64,000 nt of DNA from Pseudomonadota bacterium. Lineage in GTDB: Bacteria > Chloroflexota > UBA5177 > JAJPKF01. Location: NCBI GenBank assembly GCA_021323865.1, contig JAJPKF010000019.1:1-64000 (forward strand), given 5' to 3'. Both the position numbers and the translations under genes were made by a program. The notes under the pieces are model-generated. The model had not been told where the DNA came from. It ran no database searches and saw only the letters and a list, made by a program, of their open reading frames with translations. Positions 16,052-24,983 of the stretch are shown here, in pieces (position 1 is the stretch's first letter; each line of letters starts with the position of its first letter).

Positions 16052-16537
16052 GTGAAGACCACCGTGTCGGTGATCGGTCCCGATCCCTGCTCTGCGGATG
16101 AGTCGCGGGCGGCAGAGGATTTGGGAGGCCGGATTGCCGGGCGCGGCCTGGTGTTGGTAACGGGTGGCCTCGGAGGAGTCATGGAGGCGGCCTCGCGAGG
16201 GGCGAAGCGGGCCGGAGGTCTCACGGTGGGCATTCTGCCCGGTCGGGAGCCGAGCCAAGCCAACCACTATGTTGACATTGCCATTCCCACCGGCATGGGC
16301 GAGCTACGGAATGGGTTGGTGGTCGCCGTCGGGGAGGTGGTGGTGGCCGTTGGGGGTGGATACGGCACCTTGTCCGAGATCGGCCTCGCACTGAAGGGTG
16401 ACAAGCCCGTTATCGGCATGCAAACGTGGGATTTGGAACGGAACGTCGAGGGGCATGCGTCTATAATTGCCGTGGCCTCGATCGACGAGGCGTGGCGCGA
16501 AGTCGAGAAGGCCTTGGGCTCGAGGGATCGGGGTTGA
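16052..16537 (+). CDS. TIGR00725/LOG-like nucleotide-binding protein
   Basis: 161 residues, GTG start. A Rossmann-like fold shared with LOG/lysine-decarboxylase-type proteins is visible: VSVIGPDPCSADESRAAEDLG, then TGGLGGVMEAASRGAKRAGG with the Glu of the family active site, and GGGYGTLSEIGLALKGDKPVIG, the P-G-G-x-G-T-like nucleotide loop (here GGGYGT). LOG proteins release cytokinin bases from nucleotide precursors, but this shorter subfamily has no firm substrate. Its stop overlaps the start of the DivIC-like gene, and an acyl-CoA dehydrogenase follows. Confidence 0.78.
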   Translation: MKTTVSVIGPDPCSADESRAAEDLGGRIAGRGLVLVTGGLGGVMEAASRGAKRAGGLTVGILPGREPSQANHYVDIAIPTGMGELRNGLVVAVGEVVVAVGGGYGTLSEIGLALKGDKPVIGMQTWDLERNVEGHASIIAVASIDEAWREVEKALGSRDRG

Positions 16538-16950
16538 CAGCAGGGGAGCAGACCGCGACGGCGTCTCGACCTGGCTGGCTCCGCTTCCGCTTTGCCTATC
16601 TGCTGATTCTGGCGGCAGTCGGATTGTTCGCCTTCAAGTTCACGACCAAGGCGTGGGAGGCGCACCAGCTGGGCCTCCAGGTGGCGGCCGAGCAGAGTCA
16701 GCTGCGCGAAGAGGCGTTGAACAACCGGCACCTGGCCCGCGAGATCCGGCATTTCCGGACACTCAGCTTTGTCTATCAGCAGGCTCGAAATTGGGGCTAT
16801 GTGCGGCCGGGCGACCGGCCGATCATCGTCTCCGTGCGCTACCGCAGTCCACCGCCTCGGCACATCGTTCATCGATCTGCCGCTCCGCCGGCGCCCACGT
16901 GGCAGCAATGGTGGAATGCGTTCTTCGGCAGCCAGGGACGGCACCCATAG
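16534..16950 (+). CDS. DivIC/FtsB-like septum formation initiator protein
   Basis: 138 residues from the TTG at 16534, which overlaps the previous stop. A short cytoplasmic tail precedes one membrane helix at about 20-38 (YLLILAAVGLFAFKF), then a coiled coil (about 42-72) and the conserved REIRHFRTLSFVYQQARNWGYVRPGD region seen in DivIC/FtsB proteins. It is expected to sit in the division septum with FtsL and FtsQ/DivIB. A Pro/Ser tail with Trp residues ends the protein. The next gene starts directly after its stop. Confidence 0.78.
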   Translation: MTAGEQTATASRPGWLRFRFAYLLILAAVGLFAFKFTTKAWEAHQLGLQVAAEQSQLREEALNNRHLAREIRHFRTLSFVYQQARNWGYVRPGDRPIIVSVRYRSPPPRHIVHRSAAPPAPTWQQWWNAFFGSQGRHP

Positions 16951-18093
16951 GTGGATTTCACCGTTCCGGACGAGCTGCAATTGCTCCGGAACACGGTGCG
17001 GGAGTATGTGCGCGACCGCCTCGTGCCGCTGAGCATGGAGATCGAGCGTCAGGAGCTGATTCCTCCCGACGTTCTTGAGGAGATGAAGGAGCTCGGCTTC
17101 TTCGGGCTGCCGTTTCCGGAGGAGTATGGAGGGCTAGGTGCCGGCGAGCTGGGTTACTGTCTGGCCATGGAAGAGTTGGGGGCGGCGAATGCGGCCATCT
17201 CCAACGTCATCGGCGGTCACAGCAGCCTCTCGGGCATGGCCATCTACGTGGACGGTTCGGAAGACCTCAAGTCACGCTATCTTCCCGAGATGTGCTCCGG
17301 TCGCAAGCTGGGCGCCTTCGCCCTGACCGAACCCAACGCCGGCTCCGACGCCGCCCACATTCAGGTCAACGCCGAGCGAGCCGACGGCGGCTTCCGTCTC
17401 ACCGGAACCAAGATGTGGGTGACCAACGGGCCGGTGGCCGATGTGCTGGCCACGTTCGCGGTCACCGACAAGGGGGCCGGAACCAAGGGCATCACCGCGT
17501 TCGCCGTCGACACCCATCAGGATGGCGTTCGGGTGGGCAAGATCGACGAGAAGATGGGTCTCCACGGGTCCTTGACCAGCGAGATCATTTTCGATGGAGC
17601 GTTCGTGCCTCAGGAGAACGTTATCGGCGAGGAGGGACGTGGCTTTCGGACGGCGATGAAGACATTGGACGCCGCCCGGATTGCCCTTGGGGCGAGCTGC
17701 GTGGGCCAGGCGCAGGCAATGCTCCAGCGAGCGGTTCAGTGGTCGAAGGAGCGGTTGCAGTTCGGACGCCCCATCGGCTCCAACCAGGCCATTCAGTGGA
17801 TGCTGGCCGACTCGGAGGTGGACATCCACGCCGGACGCATGATGGTCTACAACGCGGCCTGGAAGATCGACACCGGGCAGCGGGCTTCTCACGAGGCGGC
17901 CGTCGTCAAGCTGTATTGCAGTGAGATGGTCAACCGCGTCGCCGATCGCTGCGTCCAGGTCCACGGCGGCATGGGCTACATGAGGGAGCTGGACATCGAG
18001 CGCTTCTATCGCGATGCCCGGATCCTGCGCATTTATGAAGGCACCAGCGAGGTGCAGCGCATGATCATTGCGGACGACCTTCTGAAGGCCTGA
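16951..18093 (+). CDS. Acyl-CoA dehydrogenase
   Basis: 380 residues, GTG start immediately after the previous stop. The three acyl-CoA dehydrogenase domains are present: N-terminal helices (RNTVREYVRDRLVPLSMEIERQ as three segments), the middle beta domain with FALTEPNAGSDAAHIQ and KMWVTNGPVADV contacting FAD, and a C-terminal helical domain with RFGRPIGSNQAIQWMLAD, QVHGGMGYMRELDIERFYRDARI and the catalytic Glu in IYEGTSEVQR. It oxidises acyl-CoA to enoyl-CoA in beta-oxidation or branched amino-acid breakdown, passing electrons to ETF. Chain-length preference cannot be read. Start choice is supported by the exact junction. Confidence 0.93.
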   Translation: MDFTVPDELQLLRNTVREYVRDRLVPLSMEIERQELIPPDVLEEMKELGFFGLPFPEEYGGLGAGELGYCLAMEELGAANAAISNVIGGHSSLSGMAIYVDGSEDLKSRYLPEMCSGRKLGAFALTEPNAGSDAAHIQVNAERADGGFRLTGTKMWVTNGPVADVLATFAVTDKGAGTKGITAFAVDTHQDGVRVGKIDEKMGLHGSLTSEIIFDGAFVPQENVIGEEGRGFRTAMKTLDAARIALGASCVGQAQAMLQRAVQWSKERLQFGRPIGSNQAIQWMLADSEVDIHAGRMMVYNAAWKIDTGQRASHEAAVVKLYCSEMVNRVADRCVQVHGGMGYMRELDIERFYRDARILRIYEGTSEVQRMIIADDLLKA

Positions 18094-18162
18094 ACCGAGC
18101 AGAATCCGCGGTCTGGGCCGATGGTCCGGGAGCACCTGATTGGTAGACTCAAATGCTCGCGA

Positions 18163-18237
18163 GGCGGCGTAGCTCAGTGGTAGAGCGGGGGACTCATAAG
18201 CCCTTGGTCGCAGGTTCGAATCCCGCCGCCGCCACCA
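18163..18237 (+). tRNA. tRNA-Met (anticodon CAU), CCA encoded
   Basis: The acceptor stem GGCGGCG/CGCCGCC pairs perfectly, the D arm is GCTC-AGTGGTA-GAGC, the anticodon loop CTCATAA holds CAT at 18195-18197, and the T arm is GCAGG-TTCGAAT-CCCGC. The T stem carries an A-C mismatch and the anticodon stem ends in an A-G mismatch and a G-U pair. The 3' CCA is encoded (18235-18237). D-arm and acceptor suggest elongator Met rather than initiator; a lysidine-modified tRNA-Ile2 is not excluded. Confidence 0.93.
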
Positions 18238-18470
18238 TTTGTTTCCCTGGCAAGACGCCAGTGACAGACGGCCTTACGGTGCTGGGGTCTCGAGCATCCA
18301 CGTCGATATGAACGTTCACCGACCAAGATCCCGTACGTTACTCTCCACGGGCGGGCATGGTCAGGCACGGAGTAGGAACCACCGGCAATCCAACGTGGCC
18401 CGACGGCGGGTGCAATGCGCCGATCTCAACCTGGCGGAGGAGAAAGCCGAGGTAGTGGCTGTGTCATTGA
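18238..18470. other. Gene-free stretch after the tRNA
   Basis: No supported gene, repeat or direct copy of the tRNA 3' end was seen, so there is no sign of an integrated element using the tRNA as attachment site. Confidence 0.5.
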
Positions 18471-18476
18471 AACGAA

Positions 18477-18850
18477 TTGATGTCGCGGTGCTCCCTTGTA
18501 GGTGACCTGGAACCGTCCAAGGTGTTCTGTCAGGGCATCCTTGGTTTCCCTCTCTCGGTCCAGGACCCAACCTCCGCGTATTTCCACATAGAGGGAACCT
18601 CGTTGCTCCTGCTGACACTCGCCGGAGCTCAGGATCTCCTGTCACCAAGTCCGTCGGCACACAGCATCCGCCCACGGCCAGCTCGCAGCTGGTCGCCTTT
18701 GTTGAGGATGTTGACGCGGTGTACGCCGACTTGGTCTCCAAGGAAGTAGCGCTTGTCCGCGAGCCAGTGAATCGGGCATGGGGAATGCGCACAGCCCACT
18801 ACCATGACCCCGCACGACAAAGATGCCTGCTAATGCGCTTGATCCGTTTG
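18477..18850 (+). pseudogene. Broken VOC/glyoxalase-family gene
   Basis: The first frame (ATG at 18480) reads VGDLEPSKVFCQGILGFPL and YFHIEGTSLLLLTLAG, the first beta-alpha-beta half of a VOC protein. Near 18640 the homology jumps to another frame: QLVAFVEDVDAVYADL, then WGMRTAHYHDP, the second half including the usual H-x-D-P end of the module. The expected G-x3-E metal-ligand end is lost through a further shift. At least one and probably two indels make it a pseudogene. Confidence 0.65.
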
Positions 18851-19095
18851 AGTAAAACGACGCGTAGGCTAAGCACTCGCGCAAGGACCATAGCGAACTC
18901 ATTCGCCTCCTCCTCCAACTGACCAAGGGTATTGTTTGCGCAAGTTCCGTGACTTTTTGAGCCGCGGCCGCATCGGAGGGACGGCCGTCGAGGGTTCGGC
19001 CCAGATGCGAGGCGTGCGATGGGTGTTGCATCAATTGGCTTCAGGTGGCATGGTGTGATTGACGAATCCATCCTGAGGATGTAGGAGGCATGACG

Positions 19096-20394
19096 ATGAA
19101 CTCCCGGCCAGACAACGGAGTCGCTCGGCCAACCGACACCGCGCGGCCGGAGGGCACGCCACCGAGGCGGCTTCTCACACGAGCCGGCGTTCTGAGGGCA
19201 GGGCTGCTGGGTGCTGTGGGGGCGGCGACGCTGGAATTGACTCGGCCGGATCAAGCGGCGGCGGCCGGAGCATCCACGGCAGCGAGCTACAAGGCCATTG
19301 GCCCTGCCCCGAGCGACAACCATGCCGGCGTGGACGCGACCGCGACCAGCAAGGCCACCGGCGGCCCAGTCTTCGCCACCGGCGTGCAGGGGCTGGGATC
19401 GGTCACCGGTGTGAGCGGCTCGGGACCGAATATCGGCGTCTACGGATCAGGAGCCACCATCGGCGTGTCCGCTTATAGCGCGGCCGGTACCGCCGTTCTT
19501 GCCACCAGCTCTTCCGGAGCCGCGGTCAGCGGCTCGAGCACGAGCGCCGCTGCTCTCGTTGGGAAGACGTCTGCGGGCCCCGTCCACGCAGCGGTCGAAG
19601 CTACCTCGACCGGCATGAACGGAGTCGGGGTCATTGCTTCCAGCACCAGCGGGATAGGCGTCACGTGCTCAGGCGGAAGCATGGGCCTGAAGGGCATGGG
19701 AACCTCCGATGGCGCAGTCGGGGTGTCGGGAAGCGGAACCACCGGTGTCGCGGGGTCCACGGTGGACAGTAACGGAGACCCCGGAAACGGGACGGGCGTG
19801 AGCGCCGACGGTGGGCTCGGAGGAACCGGCCTGTATGCACAGAGCAGTGGCGGGATCGGGGTGCAGGGTGTGAGCACGTCCTATCGAGGCGGTGATTTCA
19901 CGGGAGGCACCCACGGGATTTACTCACAAAGCACCAACGGCTATGGCATCTACGGGTACTCGGGCCATTTGGTCGGGGTTCACGGTCAGGGTGACGGGAC
20001 AAAAGCCATCGGAGTGGTGGGCTCCAGCATGGACGTGACCGGAGTCGTGGGCGAAACCTTCGGGACGGGCACCGGCGTCCTCGGGCTCCATCGTGTCGAC
20101 GGGACCGGTGTGCGCGGACGTTCGCTTGCTCCTACCGGCAAGTTGGGTAAGGGAACCGGCATTCTCGGCGAGAGCGGCTCGGGCGTGGGCCTCAAAGGAA
20201 AGAGCGTGTCCGGGCTTGGCTGCGAGCTGAAGGGTGGGAAGGCGCCCCTCCGGCTCGTCCCCGCGAAGACGTCGGGACACCCAAAGTCCGGCAGGCACCT
20301 GGTCGGTGAGCTGTTTGTTGACCACAAAGGCGATCTTTACCTCTGCAGGAGAACCGGAACTCCGGGAGTCTGGAAGAAGGTAATGCTGGCCTAG
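19096..20394 (+). CDS. Tat-exported glycine-rich repeat protein with tail-fibre-like C-terminus
   Basis: 432 residues from the ATG at 19096, seven bases after AGGAGG; the ATG at 19090 is too close to the site. Residues about 22-58 are a twin-arginine-type signal (PRRLLTRAGVLRAGLLGAVG, ending AAAAG). The body is a run of short glycine-valine-serine repeats of the form GVxGxSxxGxGVxG (for example GVSGSGPNIGVYGSGATIGV), which should fold as a beta-solenoid or fibre. The last 40 residues (VGELFVDHKGDLYLCRRTG, then TPGVWKKV) match the small end domain found on phage-tail-fibre-like surface proteins. It is probably a surface fibre or adhesin; no enzyme motif is present. Confidence 0.7.
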   Translation: MNSRPDNGVARPTDTARPEGTPPRRLLTRAGVLRAGLLGAVGAATLELTRPDQAAAAGASTAASYKAIGPAPSDNHAGVDATATSKATGGPVFATGVQGLGSVTGVSGSGPNIGVYGSGATIGVSAYSAAGTAVLATSSSGAAVSGSSTSAAALVGKTSAGPVHAAVEATSTGMNGVGVIASSTSGIGVTCSGGSMGLKGMGTSDGAVGVSGSGTTGVAGSTVDSNGDPGNGTGVSADGGLGGTGLYAQSSGGIGVQGVSTSYRGGDFTGGTHGIYSQSTNGYGIYGYSGHLVGVHGQGDGTKAIGVVGSSMDVTGVVGETFGTGTGVLGLHRVDGTGVRGRSLAPTGKLGKGTGILGESGSGVGLKGKSVSGLGCELKGGKAPLRLVPAKTSGHPKSGRHLVGELFVDHKGDLYLCRRTGTPGVWKKVMLA

Positions 20395-20421
20395 AGGCGA
20401 CAACCAGCGTGGCTTAGCGGG

Positions 20422-21246
20422 TCAGTGAGCCTCCGGTCGAGGCGCGTCCTCTTCTCCCAGCCAGACAGCCCGGACGCCGGAATCTCCGAACAGCTCCTGT
20501 AGCGTGTCGGGCGTCCAGCCCCGCGGAACGTAGGCGTTCACACCTCGACTCTTGAAGTAGGTCTCGCGCTGGCACATGCGAAGGAGATCGAAGTACGCGT
20601 GCGTGGGGTCGAGCCCCGGACGCGATTCGTCGATCCTGGGCTTCCCCTCGAGGCTGCTCAACGCCTCCACCAAATCTGACACTTCGGTCGACCGAATAAA
20701 CACCGGGGCATCCAGTCGCGCGTCGACGGCCTGGAGCCGCCGCTCAGGACCCACAAGCGGGCGGGCATTGAGCGCAAACCCGCACCATCTCCCCATTTCG
20801 TCGAAAACGGGGCGGATGGAGTAGTTCGGGTAGCGGATGCCATAGGGGCCTAGGATCCGCCCGGAGGCGTCCCAGTCGAAGAACTCCACTGGCCCACCCG
20901 CTTCCAGCCGCCAATCCTCCTCCAGTGTGCTGAGGTCCCGCCGTCGCAGGATGATCCGATAGCGTGGGCCCACTCGCTCGCGGACTATTTCTGTCTTCCC
21001 CAACACACCCCAACGTCGCTGCGATACGGCAATCTCCGAGGGCCACGTCCGCTCGGCCAGAGCATGCAGGGTGGGCAGGACGTGGGGGGCGACGTGGCAG
21101 AGGATGGCACAGGGTGAGGAATCGGTCCTATCTCGATCAACGAGTGCCGTATCGACAGGGGCTGCCTGGGAAGGCTCCGAAACCTCGTGCAACGCTCTGC
21201 TCCGACCGAATCTATGCCATGCTACCGCCCACTGCCGCGAGCTCAC
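20422..21246 (-). CDS. Protein of unknown function
   Basis: Up to 274 residues from a GTG at 21246; the first 50 or so are low-complexity and a later start is possible. No family recognised. The centre (WRLEAGGPVEFFDWDASGRILGPY and NYSIRPVFDEMGRWCGFALNARP as separate segments) looks like a compact beta-rich domain, and the C-terminal part predicts helices ending ELFGDSGVRAVWLGEEDA. No signal peptide or membrane helix. It is divergent from the M20 peptidase gene. Codon use and the unbroken length against a GC-rich background support a real gene. Confidence 0.55.
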   Translation of the reverse strand: MSSRQWAVAWHRFGRSRALHEVSEPSQAAPVDTALVDRDRTDSSPCAILCHVAPHVLPTLHALAERTWPSEIAVSQRRWGVLGKTEIVRERVGPRYRIILRRRDLSTLEEDWRLEAGGPVEFFDWDASGRILGPYGIRYPNYSIRPVFDEMGRWCGFALNARPLVGPERRLQAVDARLDAPVFIRSTEVSDLVEALSSLEGKPRIDESRPGLDPTHAYFDLLRMCQRETYFKSRGVNAYVPRGWTPDTLQELFGDSGVRAVWLGEEDAPRPEAH

Positions 21247-21292
21247 TGGCGCCTCAGGCCGATAATTGGAAGACTTCGCTCAGGAGGGTGAG

Positions 21293-22660
21293 ATGCCCGC
21301 GGAGACCGCGCGCCGTTACGCTTCCCAGCACGCCAGGGACTTTGAAGAGAGTCTGTTCGAGCTTCTGCGTATTCCAAGCATCAGCACCCTTGCCGAGCAT
21401 GCGGCCGATTGCGAGCATGCGGCGCAGTGGCTCGCATCAAAGCTGCGCGAATCCGGCATCGAGAACGTCGCGGTCATCACGGGACCCGGCCGACCGCTCG
21501 TGTACGGCGACTGGCTGCACGCTGAAGGGCAGCCGACCGTGCTCGTGTATGGTCACTACGACGTCCAGCCGGTCGATCCGATCGACGGCTGGGAATCTCC
21601 GCCCTTTGATCCGGTGGTGCGCGACGGCTACGTCTATGCCCGGGGCGCGGTCGACGACAAAGGGCTCGTCATGACGTTGGTCCACGCGGCGGCAGCGTGC
21701 CTGTCGGCAAACGGCTCCCTGCCGGTCAACATCCGCTTTCTCATCGAGGGTGAGGAGGAATCGGGTGGGGAGCACATCAAGCAGTTCTTGAGAGCGGGAG
21801 ACGAGCGGCTTCAAGCGGACTTCGCCCACGTATCAGACTCCGCCTTCTTCAACCGGGACACACCATCCATCGAGACCGGTCTTCGGGGAATCCTCTACAC
21901 CGAGGTCAAGGTGACGGCCAATAGTCACGATCTCCATTCCGGCCAGTATGGCGGGGCGGCCCCCAACCCTCTCAACAGCCTGGCGCATCTCATCGCCCGG
22001 CTGCGAGACGCGGAAGGCATCATCTCAATACCAGGGTTCTACGATGACGTCGTCACTCCGGATCCGGGGATCGTCGAAGGATGGTCCCGCCTGGGGGTTA
22101 CTCCGGACTCCCTTTCCGAGGAGATCGGCGCTCGCCGGATCATCGGCGAACCCGCCTTCACGCCACTGGAGCGAATGTGGAGCCGTCCGACTCTCGACGT
22201 ACACGGGATTCCCGGGGGATTCACCGACCTCGGCGCGAAGACGGTCATACCGGCCTCGGCGGCAGCCAAGATCAGCATGCGACTCGTTCCAAACCAGCGG
22301 GCCGAACGCATCTTCGAGCTATTCGAGCGGGCTGTACGCGAGCTCGCTCCCTCCGACGTGACCGTCGAGGTTGAGCAGATACACGGCGACGATCCCGTTC
22401 TCGTGCCGGGAGATACTGCACCGGTTCGGGCCGCCTCCGAAGCGGTCCACGAGGTATGGGGCAAGGCGCCTGTCCTGACGCGTTCGGGGGGATCGATTCC
22501 AGTGGTGGGACTGATCCAAGAGCGCCTTGGCCTCGACACCGTCCTGCTCGGCTATGGCCTCCCTGGTGACAATCTGCACGCTCCAAACGAACGCTTCCTC
22601 CTGGATCAGTTTCACAAGGGGATCCAGGCAAACATCGAGTTCTGGCACCGGCTGACCTGA
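21293..22660 (+). CDS. M20 family metallopeptidase (dipeptidase type)
   Basis: 455 residues from the ATG at 21293, directly preceded by AGGAGGGTGAG. Metal ligands of the M20 fold are present in order: His in VLVYGHYDVQP, bridging Asp in RGAVDDKG, catalytic Glu pair in IEGEEESG, Asp in HVSDSAFF and the final His in GDNLHAPNE. The dimerisation/lid domain lies at about 200-320. Such enzymes use two Zn or Mn ions to cut dipeptides or acylated amino acids in the cytosol. Exact substrate is not predictable; the length fits the CNDP/dipeptidase branch rather than the shorter ArgE branch. Confidence 0.92.
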   Translation: MPAETARRYASQHARDFEESLFELLRIPSISTLAEHAADCEHAAQWLASKLRESGIENVAVITGPGRPLVYGDWLHAEGQPTVLVYGHYDVQPVDPIDGWESPPFDPVVRDGYVYARGAVDDKGLVMTLVHAAAACLSANGSLPVNIRFLIEGEEESGGEHIKQFLRAGDERLQADFAHVSDSAFFNRDTPSIETGLRGILYTEVKVTANSHDLHSGQYGGAAPNPLNSLAHLIARLRDAEGIISIPGFYDDVVTPDPGIVEGWSRLGVTPDSLSEEIGARRIIGEPAFTPLERMWSRPTLDVHGIPGGFTDLGAKTVIPASAAAKISMRLVPNQRAERIFELFERAVRELAPSDVTVEVEQIHGDDPVLVPGDTAPVRAASEAVHEVWGKAPVLTRSGGSIPVVGLIQERLGLDTVLLGYGLPGDNLHAPNERFLLDQFHKGIQANIEFWHRLT

Positions 22661-22792
22661 TCGCAATAGCCCCTGAATCAGCTCCGGCTGGACGGCCGGC
22701 GAGCACACTGTCGGGTGGGAGCCGTATCGCCTCGTGAACCGTAGGATGGGGAGACGCGGCTCAGGCACCTGCATCCCTCGGGAAGGAGCGCC

Positions 22793-24388
22793 ATGCGGGC
22801 ACAGGGAGTGAACCCGCCCATGGAGCGATCCGCGTGGATACCGCTCGCGTCGGCCAAAGGCCGCTGGATCATCGTCGTCACCGCCCTCGGTTCGGGCATG
22901 GTGTTCCTCGACGGAACCGTGGTGAATGTCGCTCTGCCCCGGATGCAGACTGATCTGGGCATCCCGCTCTCCGGTCTCCAGTGGATCATCGACGCCTACG
23001 TGCTTTTCCTGGCGGCTCTGCTGCTCGTTGGAGGTTCGCTGGGAGATGTCTACGGGCGCCGGCGCGGTTTCGTGGCCGGTCTCCTGGTGTTCACCGTTTC
23101 GTCGGCTGCCTGTGGCTTCGCGCCCAATGGCACCGGACTCATTGCCGCCCGAGCCGCCCAGGGGATTGGGGGAGCACTCCTCGTCCCAGGCAGCTTGGCG
23201 ATGATCAAGGCCACAATTCTGCCCGAGGACAGCGGCAAGGCGATCGGATTGTGGGCAGGACTATCGGGAGTAACGACGGCGCTCGGGCCGCTTCTTGGGG
23301 GTTACCTCGTCACGGCCGTGAGTTGGCGCCTGATCTTCTTCATCAACATCCCCCTTGCCGTGATCACCCTTCTGGCGGCGATCGCCCATGTACCTGAGAC
23401 CCACGACCCGAACGCATCTAAGCATCTTGACTGGATGGGTGCCGCCGCCACCGTGGTGGGCCTCGGTGGGTTGACGTTTGGCCTGATTCAGGGCCCCGAA
23501 ATCGGCTGGACCAATGCGCTCGTCCTCCTCAGCCTTGTGGTTGGGGCCATCGCGCTGCTCCTCTTTCCTTTCGTGGAGGAGTCGGTTCGGAATCCGATGG
23601 TGCCTTTGCATCTCTTCCGGTCCTCGAACTTCACGGGTTCCAATCTCGCCACGCTTGGGGTCTACTTTGCTTTCAACGGCGGCTTCCTGTTCATCGTGCT
23701 GAAGCTGCAGCAGGTTCAGGGCTACTCGCCACTCGAGGCCGGCTCGGCCCTCATTCCGCTGACGGTTCTGCTGCTGGTGCTTTCCCCGAGGGTGGGCGGC
23801 CTGATTCCCCGCTTCGGTGCGAGGCTGCTGATGACATCCGGAGCCGGAGTCCTAACGCTGGCCTTCGCGCTCTTCGCGGCCATGGGGCGGTCACCCAGCT
23901 ATTGGATCTTCATCCTGCCGACGATCATCGTCATGGGCTTGGGCATGTGCCTGTTCATTACGCCGCTCACGGCGACGGTCATGGCGGCGGTTCCCGCAGA
24001 CTTGGTGGGCGTCGCCTCGGGAGTGAACAACGCGGTATCGCGAGTGGCCGCGCTTCTGGCCATCGCGCTCCTTGGTGTAGTGGTCGTGGGCGAGTTCGAG
24101 TCGAGCCTCGGCGACAGGCTGCATTCGGCGGGGATACAACCGGGGCCTCGAGCGGCGCTCCTGGCCCATGCCTCTCGTCTGGCTGACGATCCAATTCCCC
24201 GCGGGCTCACGCCGGCCGAACGCGCACGGGCGCATGCCGCGCTCTTGGACGCATATGTGTCGGGGTACCGATGGGCGATGGGCTCGTGCGCGATTCTGTG
24301 CGCTCTGAGCGCGATCGTTTCGGGTCTGACGATACGGCCCGAGGCTTTCACGGCCCCGGAGTCGGCGGAGCCGGCCCATCCCGCCTGA
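22793..24388 (+). CDS. DHA2-family drug:H+ antiporter (MFS, 14 helices)
   Basis: 531 residues with an AAGGAG site before the ATG. The N-terminus has motif D1-like LDGTVVNVALPRMQTDLG, motif A GGSLGDVYGRRRGF, and the antiporter motif C region GLSGVTTALGPLLGGYL. About 14 hydrophobic segments are visible, the number expected for EmrB/QacA-type exporters. It should pump lipophilic compounds out using the proton gradient. A regulator is not adjacent; the next gene, a methyltransferase, begins within 5 nt, so they share a transcript. Confidence 0.9.
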   Translation: MRAQGVNPPMERSAWIPLASAKGRWIIVVTALGSGMVFLDGTVVNVALPRMQTDLGIPLSGLQWIIDAYVLFLAALLLVGGSLGDVYGRRRGFVAGLLVFTVSSAACGFAPNGTGLIAARAAQGIGGALLVPGSLAMIKATILPEDSGKAIGLWAGLSGVTTALGPLLGGYLVTAVSWRLIFFINIPLAVITLLAAIAHVPETHDPNASKHLDWMGAAATVVGLGGLTFGLIQGPEIGWTNALVLLSLVVGAIALLLFPFVEESVRNPMVPLHLFRSSNFTGSNLATLGVYFAFNGGFLFIVLKLQQVQGYSPLEAGSALIPLTVLLLVLSPRVGGLIPRFGARLLMTSGAGVLTLAFALFAAMGRSPSYWIFILPTIIVMGLGMCLFITPLTATVMAAVPADLVGVASGVNNAVSRVAALLAIALLGVVVVGEFESSLGDRLHSAGIQPGPRAALLAHASRLADDPIPRGLTPAERARAHAALLDAYVSGYRWAMGSCAILCALSAIVSGLTIRPEAFTAPESAEPAHPA

Positions 24389-24392
24389 CTTC

Positions 24393-24983
24393 GTGTGCCG
24401 AGAAGGCCAGTATCGGCTGGAACGCAACGGGCGGACTTTCTCCTTCAGCACAAAACCGGGCGTGTTTGCCGCCGACGGGCCCGATCCGGGCTCTCTGCTG
24501 CTGCTGGACGCGGTCCTGCCCGCTCTTCGGCCCCACCAGCGGGTTCTCGATCTCGGAACCGGCAATGGCATTCTCGGTCTTGTCGTGGCCGCCCAGCTTC
24601 CTCGAGGTGAAATGTGGATGGTGGACGTGGACATCCGTGCCACCAGGCTCGCCGAAGCTAACCGGATTCGGAACGGCATCGAGAACGGCCACGTTCTGCT
24701 CTCGGACGGCACCCTCGACCTCCCGTCCCGGCTGAGGTTCGATCTCGTCATCTCGAACCCTCCGACTCACAGCGGTCGGAGAGTTTTGGAAGAGCTGGTG
24801 TCTGAATCGTTTCAGGTGCTGAAGTCCGGCGGTTCACTCTGGGTCGTCGTCAACCGGCTGCTTTCTGTCCGGGACACGATCCAGCGGGTATTCGGCAACG
24901 GAACGCAGATCTCCAGGAAGGGCGGATATCTTGTGCTCCGCGCCGAGAAGCCCCGAAACCGAGTGGTGAAACCGGACCTCTAG
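24393..24983 (+). CDS. Class I SAM methyltransferase, RsmC/MTS type
   Basis: 196 residues, GTG start. SAM motif I is VLDLGTGNGILGLVVA (about 51-66), motif II MVDVDIRA, and the N6/N2-type catalytic motif is SNPPTHSG (about 118-125), corresponding to NPPFHxG of RsmC, which methylates guanine N2 in 16S rRNA. The protein has only the C-terminal catalytic half of RsmC, as is common outside Proteobacteria. An RNA target is therefore likely but unproven. Its 3' end overlaps that of the response regulator on the other strand by 4 nt. Confidence 0.82.
   Translation: MCREGQYRLERNGRTFSFSTKPGVFAADGPDPGSLLLLDAVLPALRPHQRVLDLGTGNGILGLVVAAQLPRGEMWMVDVDIRATRLAEANRIRNGIENGHVLLSDGTLDLPSRLRFDLVISNPPTHSGRRVLEELVSESFQVLKSGGSLWVVVNRLLSVRDTIQRVFGNGTQISRKGGYLVLRAEKPRNRVVKPDL

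Noticed and set aside
17272..18135. Minus-strand open frame over the acyl-CoA dehydrogenase
   Set aside because: Antisense shadow; the plus-strand gene carries all family motifs.
18163..18237. tRNA as integration site of a mobile element
   Set aside because: No direct repeat of the tRNA 3' end and no integrase gene is found nearby.
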